The notes below the pieces were generated by a model, which saw only the letters and a program-made list of their open reading frames with translations, searched no databases and was not told the origin of the DNA. Shown piece after piece: positions 1 through 6,498 of a DNA stretch of 8,465 nucleotides. The position numbers and the translations under genes were made by a program. The DNA comes from Candidatus Bathyarchaeota archaeon (lineage in GTDB: Archaea > Thermoproteota > Bathyarchaeia > Bathyarchaeales > Bathycorpusculaceae), in NCBI GenBank assembly GCA_018396935.1, contig JAGTRA010000039.1, forward strand, positions 1 through 8,465, in the 5' to 3' direction. How positions within the stretch are numbered: the stretch's first letter is position 1; each line of letters opens with the position of its first letter.

Positions 1-180
1 GTTTTACCCCCATCCTTAATATCTATAAGCTATATGACTTCCACGCTTTTTCCAACATTACCCTTTGAAGCTATCCTCTGGAATTTAAGAGCTATGGATG
101 TGCTCCTTCATGGTTTGCTAATTCTATCCATCGCCGTTGGTATAGCAATTATTCTCTATGAAAGGCGGAATGGTGATTGA
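1..180 (+). CDS. C-terminal end of a small membrane subunit, NuoJ/MbhE-like (partial, 5' cut by window edge)
   Basis: Reading frame 1 is open from the first base to the TGA at 178-180 and gives 59 residues. The segment has a short Pro/Ser-rich loop, then the stretch ILWNLRAMDVLLHGLLILS followed by a hydrophobic helix and a charged end (YERRNGD). An Arg-x-x-Asp-x-Leu element just before the last membrane helix is what I recall from C-termini of small subunits in complex I and membrane-bound hydrogenase operons (NuoJ, or MbhE/MrpA-C type). The position directly before a nuoK/mrpC-like start (stop 178-180, next ATG 182) supports subunit J of a complex-I-like arm, which would sit in the membrane next to NuoK. 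The N-terminal part lies outside the window, so the exact family cannot be settled; an MrpB-type subunit is also possible. Confidence 0.55.
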   Translation, partial: VLPPSLISISYMTSTLFPTLPFEAILWNLRAMDVLLHGLLILSIAVGIAIILYERRNGD

Positions 181-181
181 A

Positions 182-335
182 ATGGATTATGTAATATTAT
201 CCGCTATACTAATGGGCGTGGGCCTATATGGGCTTCTTTCTAAGCGTCACCTACTGAAGGTACTAATATGGAACCTGTAGTATTGATAAACTGGCTGAGC
301 TCATAGAGGAAAAGCCGCCTAAAGATGAAGGTTAA
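182..335 (+). pseudogene. nuoK: nuoK/mrpC-like subunit with internal deletion and frameshift
   Basis: The start ATG at 182 follows a GGTGA ribosome site at 172-176, with the same 5-base spacing as in nuoN. It opens with MDYVILSAILMGVGLYGLL then SKRHLLKVLI, the usual first helix and loop of NuoK/FpoK/MrpC. After residue 29 the frame runs into WNL and a TAG at 278-280. The +1 frame (267-335) resumes with YGTCSIDKLAELIEEKPP and stops at TAA 333-335; this matches the charged tail ending of NuoK/MrpC proteins (compare NIDSVSEMRG in E. coli NuoK). The family is about 100 residues, so roughly 45-55 residues are missing, covering the second and third helices. The two membrane glutamates of NuoK (E36 and E72 in E. 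coli) lie in the missing part. As it stands the gene cannot make a working subunit. An assembly error is the main alternative. Confidence 0.75.
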
Positions 336-530
336 GCTTCTCTTTAATGCTTAAATCATCCGGAGCTGGTGTACAATCTAAGCCTATATCTCTAATGCAT
401 TTTTCGCGATATGTGCTGGATAAAACTTAAATCTGAGCCTCTCCTGCTGAAAAGCTAGCTAAAAGCTGGAAAGAAGGCTTGAGCTACGGAGCATGTTGAG
501 GCCCTCCTTAACATTACGAGGCGATGATGC
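336..530 (+). other. Non-coding gap between nuoK remnant and nuoL; no gene recognised
   Basis: This gap of about 195 bases is long for an operon in which the other complex I genes are 1-16 bases apart. All three forward frames carry several stops, and the open pieces (about 20-27 codons) resemble nothing I know. It contains a palindrome AGCTAGCT (453-460) flanked by two AAAAGCT copies, and AT-rich CTTAAATCT (426-434), which is too weak to call a promoter. On the minus strand a 35-codon open stretch (319-426) includes KCIRDIGLDC, discussed in the findings. The ribosome site of nuoL occupies the 3' end. The gap may hold decayed sequence related to the nuoK lesion next to it; that is inference. 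Confidence 0.5.
518..524 (+). promoter_or_regulatory. Ribosome binding site supporting the TTG start of nuoL
   Basis: GAGGCGA (one mismatch to GAGGTGA) ends six bases before the TTG at 531. An in-frame TGA at 525-527 rules out any earlier start, and the ATG codons at 524 and 527 are in other frames, so TTG 531 is the only start that keeps the conserved N-terminal helix of NuoL. Confidence 0.6.
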
Positions 531-2546
531 TTGTCATATTACATAGCTTGGTTGGTTTGGCTTATACCTGCAGTTTCAAGCTTATTTGTTCCAGTTATCG
601 CACGCTTAAGCAGTAAAGCTAGAGACTACTTTGCAGTAGCTATAAGTCTAATTTCAATGCTATTAGCTTTTTCCATGCTATTCAGCTATCACGCTGATTG
701 TGACGAAACCACATATTGGATACCATGCCTAGGTATTCAGGCTGGTGTTTACCTTGACCCATTAAGTATCCTACTCGCTTGTCTCGTCACATTTTTTGGA
801 TTCATTATAGCTGTTTATTCACTTGGCTACATGGTGGGAGAAGATGGATTAACTCGATATTACTTTTTTATCCTTCTCTTCATAGGCTCCATGACAGGTC
901 TAGTTTTATCTGACAACTTTCTCCAATTCTTCATTTTTTGGGAAATGGTCGGATTATGCTCATATTCGCTTGTATCCTTCTGGTATAAGCGTCCGGAAAG
1001 CGTCCGCTCCGGTGCTAAAGTATTACTTATGACCAGAATTGGCGACATATGCCTATTGGCTGGAATATGCCTACTATACGCCTATATCGGATCCTTCTCC
1101 TTTCATAAAATCGCACAAGACATAAGCGTTATACCATCCTCAGTTTTAATGACTGTAGCCCTCCTTATTTTAGGAGGAGCCATAGCGAAATCAGCTCAAT
1201 TACCCCTACATACATGGTTATACAGCGCCATGGAAGCTCCAACATCAGTAAGCGCCCTTCTTCACTCAGCTACCATGGTTAAAGCTGGCGTATACCTTCT
1301 AGCTAGGTTCACTCTATTGCTTGGGCCTTCAGCTGCTACTATTTCTACATGGTTCCTAATAATTCAATGGGTTGGCGTTATAACCGCATTTACCGCCGCA
1401 ACACTAGCCATATCAACACCAGATATTAAAGGCGTGGCGGCTTACTCAACAATAAGCCAAATAGGCTTCATGTTTGCAGCATTAGGCGCTGCTGGCAATG
1501 CTTTATCTTCAGGCTGGTTTGCCGGCGTGCTACATCTATTAAGCCATGCCTTCTTTCAAGGTCTAGACTTCCTTCTAATTGGTGGAATAGTGCATGCCGT
1601 TAAGACTAGGGATATGCGTCTTATGGGCGGCCTCAGAGATGCTATGCCAGTAACGTTCGCCCTAAGCCTTATAGTAACGCTTGCGAAAGCTGGGCTTCCA
1701 CCAATGATAAGCTTCTTTAGCAAGGAACTAATCTTTCAAAGCGTTATAGAGTCTGGAAATATTTATGCCGCCATAATTCTATACGGTTCTACAGCTATCA
1801 CATTTGCTTACACACTTAGGGTTATGTTCCTAGTTTACATTCGTGAAAAATCCGATTATGTTAAGGAATCTCACGTGCATGAAGCCCCTAAAATAATGCT
1901 GTTTCCCGCACTCATGCTTGCCGCTTTATGCATAATACTTGGTCCCATCGCAGGCTGGATCTCCCAATTCATGAAGGCATCTATTGAGTTAGGTTTTAAT
2001 GAAATTTTAAGCCCCTCAATCATAATTCTGCTTGGAGTTTTAGCCCTTGGCGGAGTACCCACATACTTCGCATACTGTAAAAAACCAAATGTACTTCCTG
2101 ACTTAAGGAGAACTCTTAACCCCCTCGTTAATATCCTAAGCCACGGGTACTTCTTTGACTTTTTATATGAGCGTGTAGTGGCTTTCGGTGCTTTAATGTT
2201 TTCTAAGGGTTTAAAACGTTTGGAGGATTGTGTCTTTATGCGAGTGCCCTACGCGTTTTCAAGCGCTATTAACAAGTTAGCGGTTAGCGTTCAGGGTTAT
2301 ATGGAGGAATTTTTCAACATATTGCCACAAATATTTGCATCGGGGATAACAGGCACCGCGCATAAAACAAGGAGATATTTAGATGCTTTGATGGATAACT
2401 TATCAAATCTCGTGGCTAGAAAAACCGTGGAGGTGTCTTCAAAGGCTAGACGTGTTCACTCAAGCTCTTTAAACGCTTATATCGCCGCTATTATAATTGG
2501 ATTTTTAATACTTGCAATACTGCTCATGATTACCATGTTGAGGTGA
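531..2546 (+). CDS. nuoL: NuoL/FpoL-type antiporter-like proton channel subunit of complex I
   Basis: This 671-residue polytopic membrane protein is full length for the family and forms the distal ion channel of the complex I membrane arm. Visible elements are: YLDPLS (74-79); TM5 FFIFWEMVGLCSYS with the channel Glu138; TM7 AKSAQLPLHTWL with Lys220 and His227; TM8 LLHSATMVKAGVYL with His245 and Lys251; DIK at 298-300; LLSHAFFQGLDF (336-347); and SFFSKE (394-399). After TM14 comes FFDFLYE (541-547), a long amphipathic segment (about 550-645) and a last helix (648-669), which together are the NuoL-specific lateral-helix extension. Odd points: LPDAM of the family is LYSAM (Tyr231-Ser232), DIKR is DIKG, and the Lys of HAFFKALLFL is Gln343. 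HSATMVKAG and SKE are closer to MrpA than to bacterial NuoL. The TTG start is set by the upstream ribosome site and in-frame stop. The stop codon overlaps the nuoM ribosome site, so translation is probably coupled. Confidence 0.92.
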   Translation: MSYYIAWLVWLIPAVSSLFVPVIARLSSKARDYFAVAISLISMLLAFSMLFSYHADCDETTYWIPCLGIQAGVYLDPLSILLACLVTFFGFIIAVYSLGYMVGEDGLTRYYFFILLFIGSMTGLVLSDNFLQFFIFWEMVGLCSYSLVSFWYKRPESVRSGAKVLLMTRIGDICLLAGICLLYAYIGSFSFHKIAQDISVIPSSVLMTVALLILGGAIAKSAQLPLHTWLYSAMEAPTSVSALLHSATMVKAGVYLLARFTLLLGPSAATISTWFLIIQWVGVITAFTAATLAISTPDIKGVAAYSTISQIGFMFAALGAAGNALSSGWFAGVLHLLSHAFFQGLDFLLIGGIVHAVKTRDMRLMGGLRDAMPVTFALSLIVTLAKAGLPPMISFFSKELIFQSVIESGNIYAAIILYGSTAITFAYTLRVMFLVYIREKSDYVKESHVHEAPKIMLFPALMLAALCIILGPIAGWISQFMKASIELGFNEILSPSIIILLGVLALGGVPTYFAYCKKPNVLPDLRRTLNPLVNILSHGYFFDFLYERVVAFGALMFSKGLKRLEDCVFMRVPYAFSSAINKLAVSVQGYMEEFFNILPQIFASGITGTAHKTRRYLDALMDNLSNLVARKTVEVSSKARRVHSSSLNAYIAAIIIGFLILAILLMITMLR

Positions 2547-2550
2547 AGTT

Positions 2551-4032
2551 ATGGTTCCATACTGCCTTCTGTTGGCTTTACTCTTACCCGTATTGTCTAC
2601 ACCCTTCATCTTTATTCTCGGAAAGCGATCATATAAATTAGCTGCCCTACTCCTCGTCCTAGTATGCCTAGCGGATCTGGCATTATTTCTTTCAGTTTCC
2701 CCTACTATAATCAGCGGTGTTAGCAACAAGTATGTTGAATCCTATCTATGGATACCTGTATTACATTCATCTCTTACGCTTTTCATGGATGGAGTAAGTC
2801 TATCAATGGCTGTTATCACCCTAACCCTCGTAATGGCGGCTACAGTATTCTCTATCGATTATATGCATGCCAAGGAGGGGTTAGCTGAATACTTCGCTCT
2901 TTTAACTCTTTTAACTGTTGGTCTAGTTGGAGTTTTCATAACTTCAAACTTGATGCTTTTCTACTTCTGCTGGGAAATGATGCTTGTACCTGCATACTTT
3001 ATAATAGGGCATTGGGGATATAGAGATGCCTACAGGGCTGCCTTCAAGTTTTTCATATTCACCCATGCAGGCGCTGTTTTCGTGCTTTTAGGAATAGGCG
3101 CCATATTCCTAGTTACAGGCAGCTTAGACATATTTCAAGCTCAATCTGCTTTACTTTCTGTTGATGAAGAACTTGTAAAGTGGATTCTCATATCCTTTAC
3201 AATAGGATTCGCTGTAAAGATGGCTATCGTGCCAGTTCATATGTGGCTTCCTGATGCGCATTCTGAAGCTCCAGCCCCCATGTCTGCGCTTCTAAGCGGG
3301 GTAATTATTAGCGCTGGAGCCTACGCGATTTTAAGGATATCTCTAGAGACGGTTTTCCCCGCACTTATGGCTACAGAGTTCGCAAGTAATTTCCTTCACG
3401 GAATGACCATATTTGGGCTATTATCTGCTTTTTTCGGCTCCCTAATTAGCTTAGTTGAAAATGACATCAAGCGTATAATAGCTTACTCAAGCATAGCCCA
3501 CATGGGATATGTGTTGTTCGGGCTTTCCATGTTTCCATTTCGAGAGGCTCTGACGGGAGCTATCCTCCACTTGGTTACTCATGCTGTAAGTAAGGGCCTC
3601 TTGTTCTTAACAGCTGGCGCAGTCATGAAGCAACTTGAAATCAGGGATATTCGAGAGATGGGCGGCTTAGCTGGACAAATGCCAATAACCGCTATTTCGT
3701 CAGCAACAGCTGCTTTAAGTATAGCCGGCATTCCACCCTTTGCATGTTTCATAAGCGAGTTTATCATGTTTACAGGGGCCTTTAAGGCCATAGGCATGGA
3801 TGGCTTTTACTTAGCCCCTACAGCGTTGATGCTGGTGGCTACTGTTTTATCTCTAGCTTACTCATTAAGACTTTTTAGCTACGTCTTTCTCGGTCAACCG
3901 AAGCATGAGAAAATAATGGATGTACCCTTAATGATGAAGATATCAATGCTTTTCCTGGCAGCTACTGTAATATTTTTAGGCATCTGGCCTACACAAGTTA
4001 TTCACCTCATATTAAGCGCTATACCCGCCTAA
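2551..4032 (+). CDS. nuoM: NuoM/FpoM-type antiporter-like proton channel subunit of complex I
   Basis: This 493-residue, roughly 14-helix membrane protein is the usual length for NuoM, the central ion channel of the complex I membrane arm. A perfect GAGGTGA (2540-2546), containing the nuoL stop codon, ends four bases before the ATG. Core motifs are: LFMDGVSL (77-84); TM5 YFCWEMMLVPAYF with Glu142; TM7 FAVKMAIVPVHMWLPDAH with Lys223 and His230; ENDIKRIIAYSSIAHMGY with Lys307; ILHLVTHAVSKGLLFL with Lys348; and FISEF with Glu403 in TM12, matching the proton-path residues known in E. coli NuoM. The exception is TM8: the segment LLSGVIISAGAYAILR has Ser254 where NuoM and MrpD normally carry Lys (K265 in E. 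coli NuoM). It is distinguished from NuoL by lacking the C-terminal lateral helix. It sits in a tight operon between nuoL and nuoN. Confidence 0.92.
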   Translation: MVPYCLLLALLLPVLSTPFIFILGKRSYKLAALLLVLVCLADLALFLSVSPTIISGVSNKYVESYLWIPVLHSSLTLFMDGVSLSMAVITLTLVMAATVFSIDYMHAKEGLAEYFALLTLLTVGLVGVFITSNLMLFYFCWEMMLVPAYFIIGHWGYRDAYRAAFKFFIFTHAGAVFVLLGIGAIFLVTGSLDIFQAQSALLSVDEELVKWILISFTIGFAVKMAIVPVHMWLPDAHSEAPAPMSALLSGVIISAGAYAILRISLETVFPALMATEFASNFLHGMTIFGLLSAFFGSLISLVENDIKRIIAYSSIAHMGYVLFGLSMFPFREALTGAILHLVTHAVSKGLLFLTAGAVMKQLEIRDIREMGGLAGQMPITAISSATAALSIAGIPPFACFISEFIMFTGAFKAIGMDGFYLAPTALMLVATVLSLAYSLRLFSYVFLGQPKHEKIMDVPLMMKISMLFLAATVIFLGIWPTQVIHLILSAIPA

Positions 4033-4048
4033 AGTCATGGTGACTTAG

Positions 4049-5548
4049 ATGATAACAATCGCAGATGTACTATCCCCAATAGCAATCTTCATATTTTCCT
4101 CGTTACTGACAATCATTCTCTGTAAATTTACTGAGAAAATGAAGGCAAAGGGTAGAGTGCTCATTGCCCTCTGGTTTCTGGTTATTTTTTCTGCTGCAAT
4201 ATGCGCTGTTTGGAATTTAGCTCTAAAGTATCATGCAAGCTCTCCTACATGCCCCCTCTTGAGTATTACATTAAGTGGTAACGAGTTTGGTATTTTCTCA
4301 AGCGCTTTCCTAGTTGATAGTGTTTCAGTTTACCTGACTATAATCTTCACGTTCACCGCTGTAATAGTTACCTTTTATGCATTGTTATGTGTAAACAACA
4401 GCGATGGAAATGCAGGCAGATATTATGCGATGATGCTATTTCTAACTGGTTGCGTTATTGGAACGGCTTTTGCCGGCGATTTTCTTACACTTTTCATTTT
4501 CTGGGAGATAACTGCAGCCTGTTCAAGTTTCCTATTAATATACGGTAGGACTCCAGAATCAATTCATGCAACACTTAAGTATCTAGTGATGATAATTGTA
4601 GCCTCTGCCTTCATCATATATGCCCTCTCAATAATATACGCCATAAGTGGGACTCTTAACTTCTGGGCAGTGAGGCAAATACTAGCAACAATGCAGGATA
4701 AGCGTCTTCTCGAAATAGCTTTCCTCTTTATGGCTGCAGGCTACTCTATTGAAGCAGCCATAGTCCCCTTCCATGTATGGCTTCCAGACGCGTACACGGC
4801 AGCTCCCGCCTCATCATCAGCTTTTCTTTCAGCCCTTGTTGATCAAGCCAGCTACTATGTGCTTCTAAGGGTTTTGTTGTATATTTTAACCCCCCCAACG
4901 GTTCTGCCTTGGGTTCTAATGTTTGCCATCATATCCGCTTTAACTATGGTTATTGGGAATTTATTGGCTCTAGCAGAGATTAATGTTAAACGTTTAATTT
5001 CCTATGTGTGTATCGCTGATGTGGGCTATAACCTAGTTGCGATCACAAGTGCCACAGAGCTGGGCATTATGGGAAACCTATACTTTTTCCTCGTAGGTGG
5101 GATAACTACAGCCCTTGCCTTTATGCTTGTTGGAATCTTCAATAGCATGGGCTTAGAGACGTTGGAGGATTTTTCAGGAGTAGGCACGCGGATGCCTCTC
5201 ACGAGCTTGGCAATGCTTTTGGCAGTTTTGTCCTTTGCAGGGGTTCCACCGCTAGCAGGGTTCATCGCTAAGTACATGGTTTTTACATCCGCCCTCAAGG
5301 GGAATTTGGCTTGGCTGGCGGTTATAGGTGTTTTAACAAGTGTGATACAGACGGCTTACTTGCTTAGGCTGATAAATTACATGTATGCAAAAAAACCTAG
5401 AAATGAAATTAAGATCAAGGAGCCGAAGATCAAGCTTATCCCGGTGCTGATTTTGACATTTGCTTTGATAGTGCTTGGATTATACCCGACCATGGTTCTG
5501 GACCTAATATCTCCCATAATTAATGAACTTCAATTAATAATAACGTAA
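4049..5548 (+). CDS. nuoN: NuoN-position antiporter-like subunit (NuoN/MrpD family) of complex I
   Basis: This is a 499-residue, roughly 14-helix membrane protein with a GGTGA ribosome site (4039-4043) five bases before the ATG. Its place after nuoL-nuoM and its length fit NuoN, the antiporter-like subunit nearest the NuoK side. Conserved pieces are: FLVDSVSVY (87-95); TM5 LFIFWEITAACSSFLL with Glu153; IVPFHVWLPDAYTAAPA (238-254) with His242; INVKRLISYV with Lys314; and GVPPLAGFIAKYMVF with Lys408 in TM12. Odd points: the TM7 lysine essential in the family (K217 of E. coli NuoN, in F-K-L-S-L-V-P-F-H) is Glu235 here (IEAAIVPFH). The TM8 lysine is replaced by Asp265-Gln266. The usual His in the SSIAHxGY motif is Asp324. 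Parts of the sequence read like MrpD/MbhH, so an MrpD-type label is also defensible. The frame has no breaks. Confidence 0.87.
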   Translation: MITIADVLSPIAIFIFSSLLTIILCKFTEKMKAKGRVLIALWFLVIFSAAICAVWNLALKYHASSPTCPLLSITLSGNEFGIFSSAFLVDSVSVYLTIIFTFTAVIVTFYALLCVNNSDGNAGRYYAMMLFLTGCVIGTAFAGDFLTLFIFWEITAACSSFLLIYGRTPESIHATLKYLVMIIVASAFIIYALSIIYAISGTLNFWAVRQILATMQDKRLLEIAFLFMAAGYSIEAAIVPFHVWLPDAYTAAPASSSAFLSALVDQASYYVLLRVLLYILTPPTVLPWVLMFAIISALTMVIGNLLALAEINVKRLISYVCIADVGYNLVAITSATELGIMGNLYFFLVGGITTALAFMLVGIFNSMGLETLEDFSGVGTRMPLTSLAMLLAVLSFAGVPPLAGFIAKYMVFTSALKGNLAWLAVIGVLTSVIQTAYLLRLINYMYAKKPRNEIKIKEPKIKLIPVLILTFALIVLGLYPTMVLDLISPIINELQLIIT

Positions 5549-5589
5549 ATGTAATTGAAACTCTTTAAATATTAAGTGAGGGTGGCTTC

Positions 5590-6498
5590 ATGCGTGGATT
5601 CAGGAAAATAATAGCCTATGATGACCTTAAGCGCCTTGTAATAGATAACGGGTTATGTACCCTATGTGGTGCATGTGAAGCTGCCTGTCCCACCCATGCA
5701 ATAAGAGTTGAGGAAACCCCACAAAGACTTTACAACTGTTCTGAAAATTTAGATTTATGTCCTATTTGCTATGATATATGCCCTCATACTGATGCCCTTA
5801 TACGCGAAGCCACTAGATTTGTTTCAGATGCACTTTACAGAAGGGAAAGTTTAGGTTATTATCGTAAAATTTTGCTTGCTCAAGCGACAAGCCCAACTAT
5901 TAGGGGTTTAACAAGGAGCGCAGGTGTAGTAAATGCTCTACTTAGCTTTGCCTTAGATCGTAAAATAATTGATAGCGCAGTAATAGCTAGGAAATCTCCC
6001 CGCTTGATTCTGAAGCTTCAACCATCTATAGGTTTAGTTCCTGACGATATGCTTTCGGCAGTAGACTCAAAGGTTGTACCATGCGCTGTTGCTGAAGCTT
6101 TTGGCAGGGCTGTTTATGAATATGGAAGGCATAAGATTGCCTTTGTTGGTATTCCATGCCACATCCTCGCCCTTCGAAAGCTTGAAGCTTGGCAACATAA
6201 AATCATAGATAACTTATCAATAACCATAGGCCTATTTTGCCTATGGACTTTCTCATTGGGCGTATTATCAGAGTATTTACTTCACAATTACGGTATTGCT
6301 CCAAGCGAGATTGTAAGCATAGATTTAGCACTTGAAGATTACGTGGTAACAACACTAGATAATCGAGTTTTACGCCTTCCTCTATACGAGGTTAAAAATC
6401 ACATTATGAATAGCTGTAGAACTTGCAGATTTAAGCATAGGCGGCGGAGCCCCCTTAAAGGGCTGGTCTATGGTTATAGTAAGGACTCAGAGGAGTGA
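5590..6498 (+). CDS. FrhB/FpoF-family F420 hydrogenase/dehydrogenase beta subunit, 3' end frameshifted
   Basis: The 302-residue frame starts at an ATG behind GAGGGTGG (5578-5585). An N-terminal ferredoxin motif binds one [4Fe-4S] cluster (C23, C26, C29, C33 in CTLCGACEAACP). A second cysteine group follows (C50, C57, C60, C64 in CPICYDICP), with the first cysteine displaced. The FrhB core includes FVGIPCHILALRK with Cys190, and NSCRTCR (Cys276, Cys279). Members use FAD and Fe-S clusters to pass electrons between F420H2 or ferredoxin and a partner. Next to nuoLMN the likely role is electron input to the complex, as FpoF does in methanogens; this is inference. The family next expects a D-F-x-A-x-x-A-D-I-S-x-G element, but this frame turns into Arg-rich sequence (281-302) that is out of frame. 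The true continuation is in the frame of the CBS gene. A TTTAAATA stretch at 5564-5571 is TATA-like but very close to the start. Confidence 0.82.
   Translation: MRGFRKIIAYDDLKRLVIDNGLCTLCGACEAACPTHAIRVEETPQRLYNCSENLDLCPICYDICPHTDALIREATRFVSDALYRRESLGYYRKILLAQATSPTIRGLTRSAGVVNALLSFALDRKIIDSAVIARKSPRLILKLQPSIGLVPDDMLSAVDSKVVPCAVAEAFGRAVYEYGRHKIAFVGIPCHILALRKLEAWQHKIIDNLSITIGLFCLWTFSLGVLSEYLLHNYGIAPSEIVSIDLALEDYVVTTLDNRVLRLPLYEVKNHIMNSCRTCRFKHRRRSPLKGLVYGYSKDSEE

Noticed and set aside
426..434. CTTAAATCT occurs here and again at 7121-7129, both in intergenic DNA, suggesting a shared regulatory site.
   Set aside because: A single 9-base AT-rich match in 8.5 kb is easily chance, and the positions relative to the gene starts differ (about 97 versus 66 bases).
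4890..4898. C-run in nuoN as a possible frameshift hotspot.
   Set aside because: The reading frame is continuous through it and family motifs before and after are in the same frame.
5564..5571. TTTAAATA as a promoter for the FrhB-like gene.
   Set aside because: It lies only about 19 bases before the ATG, so transcription would start at or after the start codon, in conflict with the clear ribosome site at 5578-5585.
6419..6436. Programmed ribosomal frameshift joining the FrhB and CBS frames.
   Set aside because: No convincing slippery site or stimulatory structure is visible, and a shift here would still omit about eight conserved residues (the D-F-T-A region). A deletion at a repeat explains both the missing residues and the frame.
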